64,000 bases of DNA from Kribbella monticola (GCF_003261635.1 NZ_QFXK01000029.1:62001-126000); one strand, 5' to 3'; positions 8,636 through 23,792 are shown, counted from the first letter of the stretch. Made by a program: numbers and translations. The notes: generated by a model not told the origin, from the sequence alone.

Positions 8636-10171
8636 TCAGCACTTGAGGTCGCCCGACGGCGGCGTGCCCTTCACGAGGTAGGTCTCGACCGCGCTGTCCA
8701 CACACGCATTGCCCTCGTGGTAGCCGGTGTGACCGTCGCCGTCCCGGGTGATCAGGACGCCGTTCTCCAGCTGCTTGGCCAGCCCGACCGCCCAGGCGTA
8801 CGGCGTGGCCGGGTCACGCGTCGTACCGACGACCACGATCGGCTTCGAGCCGGCGGCCTTGATCACGTGCGGTTTGTCGGTCGGCTTCACCGGCCAGTTC
8901 GCGCAGGCGAGCGAACCCCAGAGCAGGAACGACCCGAACCGCGGCGACGCCGCCTTATACTTCGCCTCCTGCGCCTTCGCCTCCGCGATGGAGGTGAGAT
9001 CGGGGCGATCGAGGCAGTTGACCGCGTAGATCACCTCGTTCGCGTTGTCGCTGTATCCGGACGAGGTGCGGTCGGTGTACTCGTCGGCGTTCGCGAGCAG
9101 CCGGGCACCCTTCCCGTTCAGCCCGTCGACCACGGCGTCCTCGAGCCGGGGCCAGTACTCCTTGACGTACAAGGGGAAAATCACGCCGAGTACGGCGATC
9201 GCCTGGGTCACCTCACGCTTGCCGTCCCCGGGAAGGGGTTTCGCGTCGGTCTCGGTGAGCAGCTTGTCGACGTTCGCGAGAACTTCCGCCTTCGTACTGC
9301 CCAGGCGGCACGCTCGCTGAGCGCAGTCCTCGGCGAAGGCGTCGAGCGCGGTGTCGAAGCCCTTCGCCTGCGCGATGTTGTTGGTCTCCGACGACAACGA
9401 CGGGTCGATCGCACCGTCGAGCACGAGCCGCCCGACGTTCTTCGGGAACAGTTCGGCGTACGTCGCGCCGAGCAACGTGCCGTACGACATGCCGAGGTAG
9501 TAGAGCTCGGAGTCGCCGACGATTCCCCGCAGTACGTCGATGTCGCGGGCGGCGTCCTTGGTCGAGACGTGCGGTAGCAGCTCACCCGACTTCTGCTCGC
9601 AGCCCTCGGCGAAGAGCTTCGACTCGTTGTTCAGCTCGTTGATCTCGGCGTCGTTGTCCGGACTGCCGTCGGTCGCGATGAACTTGTCGAGCTGCTCGGT
9701 GTCGAGGCAGCTCACCGGCGTCGACTGACCGACGCCGCGCGGATCCCAGCCGATGATGTCGAACTTCCGGAGCAGATTCTGACCGAGCGCGAATCCGGCC
9801 GCGGCGGCGAACTGCTGCCCGGACGCACCGGGACCACCCGGGTTGATGAAGAGCGTGCCGATCTTGCCGGCGCGGTCGCGGGCCGGGACCTTGCGTGCAC
9901 GCAGCTCGATGGTCTTGCCCGACGGGTTCGCGTAGTCCAGCGGCACGGTGATCGTCGCGCACTGGTTGCCCGAGCCACAGCGCGACCAGCTCGGCTGTTG
10001 GCGGTAGAACTTCTCCAGGCCCACGGGGATCGGTCCGGCCGGTCCCTTGGGCGTGGCGCCGCCTGTCGTCACGCCGCCCGGGTCGCCGGAGTCCTGAGCC
10101 CTGCTGGCCACTCCACATCCGCTCACCAGTACCGCCAGGGCTGCCAGACCTGCGATCGTCCTGCGCGTCAT
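8636..10171 (-). CDS. Secreted alpha/beta hydrolase lipoprotein, tripeptidyl aminopeptidase-like (S33)
   Basis: A 511-residue hydrolase with lipobox LVSGC (Cys19), oxyanion region FINPGGPGASG, the DPRGVGQS motif and nucleophile Ser229 in GMSYGT. The C-terminal TAP-type domain has VVGTTRDPATPY (acid) and GDGHTGY (His). It is of the SlpD/SlpE/Tap type, which remove N-terminal tripeptides from extracellular proteins; actual substrate unknown. The ATG at 10171 overlaps the TGA of the upstream PSP1 gene (TGATG), so translation is coupled although the two proteins act in different compartments. Confidence 0.88.
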   Translation of the reverse strand: MTRRTIAGLAALAVLVSGCGVASRAQDSGDPGGVTTGGATPKGPAGPIPVGLEKFYRQQPSWSRCGSGNQCATITVPLDYANPSGKTIELRARKVPARDRAGKIGTLFINPGGPGASGQQFAAAAGFALGQNLLRKFDIIGWDPRGVGQSTPVSCLDTEQLDKFIATDGSPDNDAEINELNNESKLFAEGCEQKSGELLPHVSTKDAARDIDVLRGIVGDSELYYLGMSYGTLLGATYAELFPKNVGRLVLDGAIDPSLSSETNNIAQAKGFDTALDAFAEDCAQRACRLGSTKAEVLANVDKLLTETDAKPLPGDGKREVTQAIAVLGVIFPLYVKEYWPRLEDAVVDGLNGKGARLLANADEYTDRTSSGYSDNANEVIYAVNCLDRPDLTSIAEAKAQEAKYKAASPRFGSFLLWGSLACANWPVKPTDKPHVIKAAGSKPIVVVGTTRDPATPYAWAVGLAKQLENGVLITRDGDGHTGYHEGNACVDSAVETYLVKGTPPSGDLKC

Positions 10172-11322
10172 CACTGCGAGCTGTCTCCCGTGTCTTGGTC
10201 GTCGCCTGCCTGACTCAGCCGACGTCGGCGGCGCGGCTTCCGTCGCTTACCGCCACTCTCCCCTGGAGTCTCCTCGACAGCAGGCTCACCCACTTGCTCC
10301 AGCTCCGCCGAAGGCTCACGCGCCTGCTCTTGCTCGGCCGCAGGCTCACGCGCCTGCTCTTGCTCGTTCGCGTGCTTCTGCTCGACCACGTGCTGACGCG
10401 CCTGCGGTAGCTCCGCCGCCTGCGGTTCGCCGATCTCTATCGACACGGGGTGTGTTGTCACCGGCTCTACCGCTACGGCGTCCGGTGTGGTCGTCGGTGA
10501 CGCCTCGTACTGCTGGCGCGGCGAGCACACGTCCGCCCGGCTGCACGCACACCGCCGCCCCGAAGCCGCCAGCCGTACGACGACCGTGTCGCTCGGGACG
10601 TTGTGCCCGACGACCACCCCGTCGCCCGCCGGCGTCTCGACCGCAGTACCGGTGGCCGGCGCCTTGGCGTTGAACTCCTGGTAGAGCGGGTGCTCGTACT
10701 TGAGGCAGCACATCAGCCGGCCGCAGGCACCGGAGATCTTCAGCGGGTTGAGCGGCAGGTCCTGGTCCTTGGCCATCCGGACGCTGACCGGTTCGAAGTC
10801 CTTCAGGAAGGTCGCGCAGCACAGATCGCGCCCACACGGCCCGATACCGCCCTGCAGCCGGGCCTCGTCGCGCGCACCCACCTGACGCAGCTCGATCCGG
10901 GCCCGCAGGCCACGGGCGAGATCGCGGACCAGCTCACGGAAGTCGACCCGGTGCGGCGCGGAGAAGTAGACGATGACCAGTTGATCGACATCGGCCCGGC
11001 GGTCCACGAAGTCGATCCCGACCACCTTCATCGGCAGGCCATGCTCGCGGATCAGCCGCTTCGCGATCAGCCGGGCGTCTGCGCGGCGCTGCCGGTTCTG
11101 CTCGTCGCGGTCGAGATCGGCCGTCGTCGCGATGCCTTCACACAGCGGCAGCCCGCCGATCTCCTCGGTGACGTACTGCGGCGCCCAGACGCACTCGGCC
11201 ACCTCGGGCCCGTCGTCGGTCGGAACCAGCACTTTGTCCCCGACCCGCGGTCGATGCGACCCGGGGTCGAGGTAGTACAGCCGCCCATACCGCTCGAACG
11301 ACACCGCCATCACCATTCCCAC
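10171..11322 (-). CDS. ricT: PSP1 domain protein, RicT/YaaT-like
   Basis: A 383-residue protein whose first 270 residues form the PSP1 C-terminal domain with the paired cysteine motifs CGRDLCC and CGRLMCC, typical of YaaT/RicT. In Bacillus RicT works in an Fe-S-containing complex that affects RNase Y and phosphorelay. The actinobacterial role is not established. The C-terminal 100 residues are low-complexity: EQEQAREPAAEQEQAREPSAELEQ-like repeats and a basic KRRKPRRRRR patch. Start could be Met1, Met3 or Met5. It lies downstream of holB, as ricT often does in other bacteria. Confidence 0.82.
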   Translation of the reverse strand: MGMVMAVSFERYGRLYYLDPGSHRPRVGDKVLVPTDDGPEVAECVWAPQYVTEEIGGLPLCEGIATTADLDRDEQNRQRRADARLIAKRLIREHGLPMKVVGIDFVDRRADVDQLVIVYFSAPHRVDFRELVRDLARGLRARIELRQVGARDEARLQGGIGPCGRDLCCATFLKDFEPVSVRMAKDQDLPLNPLKISGACGRLMCCLKYEHPLYQEFNAKAPATGTAVETPAGDGVVVGHNVPSDTVVVRLAASGRRCACSRADVCSPRQQYEASPTTTPDAVAVEPVTTHPVSIEIGEPQAAELPQARQHVVEQKHANEQEQAREPAAEQEQAREPSAELEQVGEPAVEETPGESGGKRRKPRRRRRLSQAGDDQDTGDSSQ

Positions 11323-11379
11323 CCCGCCAGCCTACGTGTGCCCCGCCCCTCCCCGCGCCACCCCACACTCCCACCACGC

Positions 11380-11443
11380 GCCACCCCCACCCCGCCACCC
11401 CGCTGCGCTTGGTCGCCTGGGGCCGGGGCTTGGGGTGGTGGGG
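11380..11443 (-). terminator. Imperfect GC-rich hairpin downstream of the DUF4190 gene
   Basis: Directly after the stop at 11444 the minus strand has CCCCACCACCCC and, about 40 nt later, GGGGTGGCGGGGTGGGG, which can pair. The 121 bp gap up to the next gene is otherwise C-rich on the plus strand. It could be an intrinsic or Rho-assisted terminator; no T-tract is present. Confidence 0.4.
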
Positions 11444-12514
11444 TTAGCGCTTGGTGCCTTTGACGGTGCCGCGGAGTTGGGTGCCGTTCGCGCCGTACGC
11501 GGCGCAGACGACGACCCGGTCGCCGTCCTTCCACAGCTCGGCGTCCGGCCACCAGAAGCTCGACTTGCGCACCGACTTGTCCGGCGAGACCCCGATGTAC
11601 TTGGTGAACTCCTGGCGACAAGCCAGCCGGGCGGACTCCTTCACCTTGGCGTCACCGGGATACGTGCCGGCGGGCAGGGTGACGTTCGAGATCAGTTCGG
11701 CGTCGTGGAGCTCCGGGCACGGCTGCCGGACCGCTTCCCCTTCGTCGAGACCGTCGTCGAAGCACTCCCCGACGATCAGTTCGTCGACGTCGACCTTGTC
11801 CGGCGAGGCGGAGGAGGTGGACACCGGTTGGTCGGAGCCGTAGTCGCTGTCGGTGCCCTCGTTCCAGTCGACGGCGACGAGGAAGATGATGACGGCCGTG
11901 AACACCAAGGTGAGCAGCCCACCGATCGACAGCCCGATCACGGCTTGAGCGGTCCCGTTCTCGCGCCGGCGCTTGATCTGCACCAGGGCGACGATGCCGA
12001 GCCCCACGGCGACCGGCGCGGTGACCCAGAAGAAGATGCCCACCAGGCCGCAGACAAGAGCCGCGACCGCCAGCCCGTTCGTCTTGACCTGGTGCACCCC
12101 GGGATACCCATACCCGTACTGCGGCGGGTACTGCGGGTACTGCGGCGGCACCTGATACTGCGGCCCACCCTGCGAACCCTGGTACTGCGGACCTTGGTAC
12201 TGCGGGTTCTGCGGGCCGCCCTGGTACTGCTGACCCTGCACCGGCGAACTCGGCGGAACGAAAGGCGCAGCAGGATCCTGCGGCCGCTCGTACGGGTTCT
12301 GCGGCTGCTCCGGTCGCCCGTACGTCGGGAAGCTCGGCGCCGGGTTGCTACCCGGATACTGACCCGACTGCCCCGGACGGCCCGGCTGCCTCGGGTACTG
12401 ACCGGGTTCCTGGCCCGGCTGCTGCCCCGGATACTCGCCCGGTTGCTGTCCCGGCCGGTCCCGTGGGGTGTCCTGCGGGCGGTTCGGGTCCGGCGGATGC
12501 GGCGGGTAGCTCAC
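11444..12514 (-). CDS. DUF4190/septum-formation-type membrane protein with long Pro/Gln-rich N-terminus
   Basis: A 356-residue protein. Residues 1-150 are Pro/Gln/Gly/Tyr-rich with repeated PGQQPG and QYQGPQYQG units. Two transmembrane segments follow (about 158-185 and 200-225, with basic QIKRRREN between), the DUF4190 pattern. An extracellular domain with VGECFDD and paired cysteines ends the protein. The GTG start is preceded by GGGGGGAGA. The disordered cytosolic tail suggests protein interaction; function unproven. It follows a shorter paralogue 37 bp upstream. Confidence 0.75.
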   Translation of the reverse strand: MSYPPHPPDPNRPQDTPRDRPGQQPGEYPGQQPGQEPGQYPRQPGRPGQSGQYPGSNPAPSFPTYGRPEQPQNPYERPQDPAAPFVPPSSPVQGQQYQGGPQNPQYQGPQYQGSQGGPQYQVPPQYPQYPPQYGYGYPGVHQVKTNGLAVAALVCGLVGIFFWVTAPVAVGLGIVALVQIKRRRENGTAQAVIGLSIGGLLTLVFTAVIIFLVAVDWNEGTDSDYGSDQPVSTSSASPDKVDVDELIVGECFDDGLDEGEAVRQPCPELHDAELISNVTLPAGTYPGDAKVKESARLACRQEFTKYIGVSPDKSVRKSSFWWPDAELWKDGDRVVVCAAYGANGTQLRGTVKGTKR

Positions 12515-12551
12515 AGTTCTCCCCCCAGCGGAGCTGGTGTCCTGGCGATGA

Positions 12552-13226
12552 TCAGCGCTGCGACCCGCGCATCGTACCGGTCAACCGCTCGCCGGGCTTG
12601 CCGACCAGGCACAGGACGTTGCCGTCAGCAACAGGATGATCCTCCAGCACCACGTAGTACATGTCCAGTTCCGATTGCACGTAAGGCTTTCCGATGAACT
12701 GCTGGAAGGACGACGCGCACGCCTGGGTGGCCGCGGTGCCCTTCTCGTCCGGGGGCAGCCCGGTCAGACCGGCCGACGCCTTCGCGAAGGCCTCGCCACT
12801 GTGCCCCGCGGCGCAGTCGGCGATGGTGACCAGTTTGAGCGTGGTGCCGGCGTCCAGGTCGGCGTCGAAGCACTTCCCGACCTTCAGCTGAGCGATCGGG
12901 ACGGACCTTCCGATGCCCGCCTTGTGCTCGCCGTACAGACCGAGTGCGGCCGCGACGCCGATCGCGATCGCCCACCCGGCACAGATCGCCAGCGCGGCGA
13001 CTCCGAGCTTCCGCCCGCGCGCCCCCGACTTCCGGATCCGGGCCAGGCCGACCAGAGCCAGGACGGCGCCGAGCGGCGCGGTCAGCCCGGGCAGACTGAT
13101 CACGAACCCCGCCACGGCATACCCGTCCAGCTGCCGTTGCGCAGGCAGCGGTACGCCGGTCAGCCACGACTCCGCGGACGGCAGTTGCGTCCGGGCAGGC
13201 TGGATCGGGGTGGGTGGTTGGGTCAT
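12552..13226 (-). CDS. DUF4190/septum-formation-type membrane protein (short paralogue)
   Basis: A 224-residue protein with a short N-terminus, two transmembrane segments (about residues 30-60 and 72-100) joined by a basic ARIRKSGARGRK loop, and an extracellular domain with VGKCFDADLDAGTTLKLVTIADC and AATQACASSFQQFIGKPY. The same Cys-containing outer domain occurs in the downstream paralogue (VGECFDDGLDEGEAVRQPC). ATG with GAAGGA upstream. The pair probably arose by tandem duplication; the longer copy gained the Pro/Gln tail. Function unknown. Confidence 0.75.
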   Translation of the reverse strand: MTQPPTPIQPARTQLPSAESWLTGVPLPAQRQLDGYAVAGFVISLPGLTAPLGAVLALVGLARIRKSGARGRKLGVAALAICAGWAIAIGVAAALGLYGEHKAGIGRSVPIAQLKVGKCFDADLDAGTTLKLVTIADCAAGHSGEAFAKASAGLTGLPPDEKGTAATQACASSFQQFIGKPYVQSELDMYYVVLEDHPVADGNVLCLVGKPGERLTGTMRGSQR

Positions 13227-13330
13227 GCAGTTCCTTCACGAATGGCGCGTCAGCCGGTGATCCAGCCACCGCTGACATCGCCGCGACCGCCCACTTCGTT
13301 ACAGCGGCGTCCGTCCCTCAGGCACGCATC

Positions 13331-14500
13331 TCACCCTTCGAACAAGGCGATCGTCATCGCCTCCAGTGCAAGCAGCGGCGCCACGTTCCCCTCGATCGCC
13401 TCCCGGCAGGCCGACAGCGCGTCGATCCTCCGAATCGTCTGCTCCGGGGTGGTCCGCTGGGCCAGTTGCTCGATGTTGCGGTGCAGTTCGGCGTTGATCA
13501 GCTCGGTGCCGGCGCCGGTCTGGAGCACCAGGACATCGCGGTAGAGCGCCATCAGATCGACCAGCGAGCGATCCAGCACGTCGCGTTCCCAGCGCTTGGC
13601 CCGGGCCTTCTGCTGATCCTCGAGTTCCTTGAGGGCCGCGGCCGTCTCCCGCGGCTTGGCGCCCTTGGTACCCATCCCGAGCGCCTGTTCCAGCTCGGCC
13701 CGCTCGCGTTCGTCCACCTTGGCCGCGCTCACCTTGGACTCCGCCTTGGCGGCATCGACCAACTGCTGGGCCAGGTTCAGGCAGGCGCCGATGTCGCGCA
13801 GCTCGAACGGGACCTCGAGCACCTTGTTCCGCCGGTCGCGGACCTCCTGGTCGCGAGCCAGCGCCCGGGCCCGGCCGATGTGGCCCTGCGCCGCGCGCGC
13901 CGCGAACCCGGCCAGCTCGGGCTCGACGCCGCCCTTCGTCGCGAGCATCTCGGCGATCGCGGCCACCGGCGGCGTCCGTAGTACGAGCAGGCGGCAGCGG
14001 GACCGGATCGTGGGTACGACGTCCTCGACGGTCGGTGCGCACAGCACCCATACCGTGCGGGGCGCCGGCTCCTCGATGCTCTTCAGCAAGGCGTCGGCGG
14101 CCTGCTCGGTGAGCCGGTCCGCGTCCTCGACCACCATCACCTGCCAGCCGCCCTGGGTCGGGCTCATGGCGGCCCGGCGGACCAGCTCTCGGATCTCGGA
14201 GACCCGGATCGACAGCAACTCGGTGCGGATCAGCGAGACGTCCGGGTGCGAACCGCTCATCGCAGTACGGCAGACGGCGCAGTCGCCACAGCCTTGGTCG
14301 GGGCATTGCAGGGCGGCTGCGAAGGCCCGGCCCGCATTCGAACGGCCGGAGCCTGGCGGGCCGGTGATCAACCAAGCGTGGGTCATGCCGTTGGTCGCGG
14401 TGCCGGTTTCGCCCCGCATCCGCGCGGCGGCGCCGTTGACGGCTCGCTGCAGTACGGCGACGGCGGGCTCCTGCCCGACCAGGTCGTCCCAAACAGTCAT
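13331..14500 (-). CDS. holB: DNA polymerase III delta' subunit
   Basis: A 389-residue clamp-loader subunit. The N-terminal AAA+ domain shows a degenerate P-loop GPPGSGRSNAG, a zinc-binding cluster CPDQGCGDCAVC, VVEDADRLTEQAADALLKSIEEP (Walker B region) and the sensor segment IRSRCRLL. The P-loop has Arg in place of the usual Lys, in keeping with delta' not hydrolysing ATP. A long charged helical insertion and C-terminal collar domain follow. The ATG at 14500 overlaps the tmk TGA (ATGA), matching the conserved tmk-holB order of actinobacteria. Confidence 0.93.
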   Translation of the reverse strand: MTVWDDLVGQEPAVAVLQRAVNGAAARMRGETGTATNGMTHAWLITGPPGSGRSNAGRAFAAALQCPDQGCGDCAVCRTAMSGSHPDVSLIRTELLSIRVSEIRELVRRAAMSPTQGGWQVMVVEDADRLTEQAADALLKSIEEPAPRTVWVLCAPTVEDVVPTIRSRCRLLVLRTPPVAAIAEMLATKGGVEPELAGFAARAAQGHIGRARALARDQEVRDRRNKVLEVPFELRDIGACLNLAQQLVDAAKAESKVSAAKVDERERAELEQALGMGTKGAKPRETAAALKELEDQQKARAKRWERDVLDRSLVDLMALYRDVLVLQTGAGTELINAELHRNIEQLAQRTTPEQTIRRIDALSACREAIEGNVAPLLALEAMTIALFEG

Positions 14501-16527
14501 GGCTTCACCTTCGGCAGGATCGGCAGCAGGCGTTCCTGGATCTTCAGGGCGAGCTCCTCGCGGTCCAGCGTCGCGTCGAGGACCAGGTAGTGCTGCGGCT
14601 CGGCGGCCGCGAGCTCCAGGAAGGCAGCCCGGACGCGCTCGTGGAAGTCGGCCGACTGGGCCTCGATCCGGTCCCGCTCGGCGAACCGGCCGAGGCCGCT
14701 CTTCGGCGGCAGATCCAGCAGGATGGTCAGGTTCGGTCGCAGGTCGTCGGTGGCCCAGCGGTTCACCCGCTCGACGTCGGCGAGATCCAGGTCGCGGCCG
14801 GAACCTTGATAGGCCAGCGCGGAATCGACGTACCGGTCGGTGATGACGACGGCGCCGGTCTTGAGCGCGGGCCAGATCACCGAGTCGACGTGCTCGGCCT
14901 TGTCGGCGGCGTACAGCAGGGCTTCGGCCCGGTGCGAGATGTCGCCGGTCGCGGGGTCGAGCACGATCTGCCGCAGGGTCTTCCCGAGGTCCGTGGCCCC
15001 CGGCTCGCGGGTGAGCAGGACCTGCTGGCCTTGTTCCTCGAGCCATTTCACCAGGAGCGCCGCCTGGGTCGACTTGCCCGCGCCCTCGCCGCCTTCGAGC
15101 GCGATGAACAACCCGGTGGTCGGGTAGACGCCGGGCGTCTTGCCGAAGCTGCGCCGCAGGTCCCGCCAGAACGGTACGCCGGGGCGGTCGTCCATCTGCC
15201 GCCAGGCGACCAGCCCGATCACACTGGCCAGCACGGCCGCGATCAACATCGTCATCGACGCGCCGTTGTAGGTCACCGAACGGTCGCCGGGCAGGTTGAC
15301 CGTGTTCCGCCCGATGGCCCCGGCGACGAAAGGCGCGACGGCGAGCGTCACCGCGAGCACGGTCCGGACGGCCGACTGGACGAACGCGAAGGTCCGGCCG
15401 CGAACGTTGTCCGGGACCTCCAGTCCGAGCAGCGTGTACCCGGACACCCAGGAGGCGCCCGCGCAGAACCCGAGCACGACCGCGATCATCGTGGCGATCT
15501 CGAGCTGCTGGATCAGCGCCAGCCCGGCCAGCCCGATCCCCGATCCGACCAGCCCGGCCGCGAACAGCCGGCGCCGGGACAACCCGGAGAACAGCCGTGG
15601 CGCGAACCCCATCCCGAGCGCCAGCCCACCGAACACCGCCCCGAAGAGCAACCCGTACCCTGGGTCGCCCGCGTCGAGATCCTCCACATAGGTCCGGCCG
15701 AGCCCGATCACGACCGCCCCGGCCGCGAAGGCGCCCGAGATCCCGACGACGAGGCCGCGAACGACCGGCGTACCGGTCACGTAGGACCAGCCTTCGACCA
15801 TGGTGCGCCACAGCGTCGGGTGTTGCTCGTGCTCGTGACCCGGCGTCCGGCCGATCTCGGCGACCGACACGATCGCCAGCCCGGACACCACGAAGGTCGC
15901 CGCGTTCAGGTAGACGGCCAGGTCGATCGAGAAGTCACCGGCCCACCGCGTCACCAGGGTGATCGCCGTGAACAACGCCGCCGCCGGAAGCGCCGACCCG
16001 TACGTCGTGATCAGGCTCAGCTGGTTCGCGGCTTCCAGCCGGTGCCTGGGGATCAGGTTCGGCACGCTGGCGTCCTTCGCGGGACCCCAGATCAGGCTGA
16101 CGATCTCGATCAGCACGGTCGCGATCAGCAGCCAGGTCAAGGTGCCGACGATCGGGATCGTGACGAAGAACGCGGCCCGGATCAGGTCGCCGAGGATCAT
16201 CGTCCAGCGCCGGTCCAGCCGGTCCGCCACCCAGCCGGCCACCGGACCCATCACCAGGGCCGGCAGCACGCGCAGGAACAGCACCCCGCCGATCGCGAAG
16301 TTGGCCGCCTGGTAGTCGTCGCCCGCGAAAGCCTTCGCCATCGCCGTCAGCGCCAGCAACCCGATCCAGTCGCCCAGACTCGACAGTCCGAACGCGATCC
16401 ACAGCCGCCGGAACGCCCGGATCCGCAACACCGCGCGCAGGTCATGCGCCGGTGCAGGGTCAGTCAACGGGTCATACACCTCCGGCACGCCCCAAACCCT
16501 ATCCGGGCGCACCGACAACCACCGCAC
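14497..16527 (-). CDS. tmk: MFS-like membrane domain fused to thymidylate kinase
   Basis: A 676-residue two-part protein. Residues 1 to about 450 form an MFS-type membrane domain with some 10-12 helices (VAGWVADRLDRRWTMI loop motif). From about residue 470 a complete dTMP kinase follows: P-loop EGGEGAGKST, the LTREPG motif, ITDRYVDSALAYQG and LDLPP. dTMP kinase makes dTDP for DNA synthesis. The same fusion is known in Streptomyces and related genera, so it is real and not a frameshift artefact. The true start may be a GTG near 16488. It is coupled to holB by an ATGA overlap. Confidence 0.92.
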   Translation of the reverse strand: MRWLSVRPDRVWGVPEVYDPLTDPAPAHDLRAVLRIRAFRRLWIAFGLSSLGDWIGLLALTAMAKAFAGDDYQAANFAIGGVLFLRVLPALVMGPVAGWVADRLDRRWTMILGDLIRAAFFVTIPIVGTLTWLLIATVLIEIVSLIWGPAKDASVPNLIPRHRLEAANQLSLITTYGSALPAAALFTAITLVTRWAGDFSIDLAVYLNAATFVVSGLAIVSVAEIGRTPGHEHEQHPTLWRTMVEGWSYVTGTPVVRGLVVGISGAFAAGAVVIGLGRTYVEDLDAGDPGYGLLFGAVFGGLALGMGFAPRLFSGLSRRRLFAAGLVGSGIGLAGLALIQQLEIATMIAVVLGFCAGASWVSGYTLLGLEVPDNVRGRTFAFVQSAVRTVLAVTLAVAPFVAGAIGRNTVNLPGDRSVTYNGASMTMLIAAVLASVIGLVAWRQMDDRPGVPFWRDLRRSFGKTPGVYPTTGLFIALEGGEGAGKSTQAALLVKWLEEQGQQVLLTREPGATDLGKTLRQIVLDPATGDISHRAEALLYAADKAEHVDSVIWPALKTGAVVITDRYVDSALAYQGSGRDLDLADVERVNRWATDDLRPNLTILLDLPPKSGLGRFAERDRIEAQSADFHERVRAAFLELAAAEPQHYLVLDATLDREELALKIQERLLPILPKVKP

Positions 16528-16610
16528 CCCGGCACACCGACTCTCCGCGGCGGCTCGCAGCCGCAGCAGCCGCCGCTGCCGGAAGCGGTGTGTCCGAGAT
16601 CCCCAGCCGT

Positions 16611-16640
16611 GTCCGCCCCCAGGGAATCCTGGGGGCGGAC
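16611..16640 (-). terminator. Perfect terminator hairpin downstream of the beta-galactosidase gene
   Basis: GTCCGCCCCCAGG (16611-16623) and CCTGGGGGCGGAC (16628-16640) form a perfect 13-bp stem with loop GAAT. It begins 10 nt after the stop of the GH2 gene (16650, minus strand) and separates it from the tmk-holB run. Confidence 0.8.
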
Positions 16641-16649
16641 CAGCTTCGC

Positions 16650-19547
<2,898 letters not shown>

Positions 19548-19633
19548 CTACGACCACCCGCGCACACTCCTGCGTCGCGCGCTCCCTCCCACCCAGGCTT
19601 GCGCCCGCCGGAGCTACGCCCCTCATCCACGCC

Positions 19634-19790
19634 GCTGACGCGGAACTATTTCGCTGGCGCGGGCTTCTCCGCTGACGCGGGCTTCTCCGCTGCCGCGGAG
19701 CTCTCTTGCTGGCGCGGGCTTCTCCGCTGCCGCGGAGTTCTTTCGCTGGCACGAGGCGTCTCCGCTCACGAGGGCTTCTCCACTGACGCG
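19634..19790. repeat. Tandem 18-19 bp repeats (left half of the island)
   Basis: About eight degenerate units alternate CTG(A/C)CGCGG-like and GCTTCTCCG-like halves, for example CTGACGCGGGCTTCTCCG and CTGCCGCGGAGTTCTTTCG. The period is 18-19 bp, and some units contain the self-complementary CCGCGG. Confidence 0.65.
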
Positions 19791-20090
19791 CTACGTACGG
19801 CGGCGAAGCCGCAGCAGTGCGCAGCACGAGCCAAGGACGGCGGCAAAGCCGCAGGACGCGTAGCGCGACAGCAGCGCGCGTAGCGCCGGGTGAGCGGCGC
19901 AGCCGCACCGCGCGTAGCGGCAGGTAAGCGGCGCAGCCGCACCGCGCGTAGTGCTAGACAAGGACGGCGTGAAGCCGCAGTACCGCGCGTAGCGCCTACG
20001 GCGGCAGCCGCAGACCCCGAAGCGCGACAGCAGCCGGCGTAGCGCCGGGTGAGCGGCGCAACTGCAGGACGCGTAGCGCGATAGCAGGAC

Positions 20091-20230
20091 GCGTAGCGCC
20101 GGGTGAGCGGCGCAGCCGCAGCACCGCGTAGCGCCAGGTAAGCGACGCAGCCGCAGCACCGCGTAGCGCCAGGTAAGCGACGCAGCCGCAGCACCGCGTA
20201 GCGCCGGGTGAGCGGCGTAGCCGCGGTGGG
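20091..20230. repeat. Four tandem 35-bp repeats (right half of the island)
   Basis: Units start at 20091, 20126, 20161 and 20196, each beginning GCGTAGCGCC(G/A)GGT(G/A)AGCG and ending in GCAGCCGCAGCACC or a variant. The second and third units are identical. Degenerate copies extend left to about 19879. The exact 35-bp period suggests recent slippage or unequal crossing-over. Confidence 0.8.
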
Positions 20231-20297
20231 CGCAAGCCTGGGTGGGTGGGAGCGAGCGAGCGACGGAGGAGCTCGCGCGGGCTACTCGCAGTACGTC

Positions 20298-20741
20298 CTA
20301 AACCGAACAGTCCGCACAAACCCCGATGAGGGCTACCTGTTCGGGCGCCAGGTGGAAGCCCAGTTCGCGGAGGAGTTTGCGGCGGGCGGGGTCGAGGATG
20401 TCGCCGGCTACGTCGAGGACCTTGCCGCATTCGCTGCAGCGCAGGTGGAGGTGCCTCGGCGCGAGGTCGCCGGCCAAGTGGTACGTCGTGCCGGCGCGCC
20501 CCAGGTGCACATGTGTCACCAGGCCGAACTCGCCCAGCGCGTCGAGCGCCCGATAGACCGTGGCCCGGTGGATCCCGGGACGGAGCTGTTCGGCTCGTTC
20601 GCCGATCTGCTCCGCGCTCAGGTGTTCCTCGGTGTTGGCCAGTACCTCGACGACCGCGAGCCGGGCCGGGGTGACTCGCTCACCGCGATCCCGGAGGCGT
20701 TGCGCGGTGACGTCGACCGGGCTCTTCGAAACAGTCGCCAT
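20298..20741 (-). CDS. Fur-family transcriptional regulator
   Basis: A 147-residue metal-dependent repressor of the Fur superfamily. The winged-helix part has RVTPARLAVVEVL and GIHRATVYRALDALGEFGLV. The dimerisation part has HLHLRCSECGKVLDV and a C-terminal CADC, giving two CxxC pairs for structural zinc. The HLHL(R)C region supplies metal ligands. It could be Fur, Zur or PerR-like: the sequence does not settle the metal. It starts 17 bp after topA on the same strand and is probably co-transcribed with it. Confidence 0.85.
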   Translation of the reverse strand: MATVSKSPVDVTAQRLRDRGERVTPARLAVVEVLANTEEHLSAEQIGERAEQLRPGIHRATVYRALDALGEFGLVTHVHLGRAGTTYHLAGDLAPRHLHLRCSECGKVLDVAGDILDPARRKLLRELGFHLAPEQVALIGVCADCSV

Positions 20742-20757
20742 GCCTCAGTCTGACCTA

Positions 20758-23514
<2,757 letters not shown>

Positions 23515-23792
23515 TGCGCTCCTAGCTCTTGCCACTCGTCTCACGCCCACAACGCCTACGGCCGGACGACTGTTCCCCCGTGACTCCACCGACCCGTTCG
23601 AGGACAGAGTACGGCCGACAGCAACGCATTTCTCAACGCACGGTAACCGCTCGGGGCGTCCCGGACCTCATCAGCGTTCCAGAAAGTGGCCGCAGAACGC
23701 GCCTGCCGCGCGTCGGACGAGACCGACGGCACACCCCGGATCGATTGCTCCGGCTGCCCCGACAGTACGCCGTACCGCAACCCGGCCGCCGC

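Noticed and set aside
13227..13330. Possible tRNA near holB, as in some actinobacteria
   Set aside because: No cloverleaf, T-loop or CCA-like end could be found in this gap. No tRNA was recognised elsewhere in the window either.
19766..20430. Leu/Arg/Ala-rich frames inside the repeat island
   Set aside because: They only translate the tandem repeats, have no ribosome site and are equally open in several frames.
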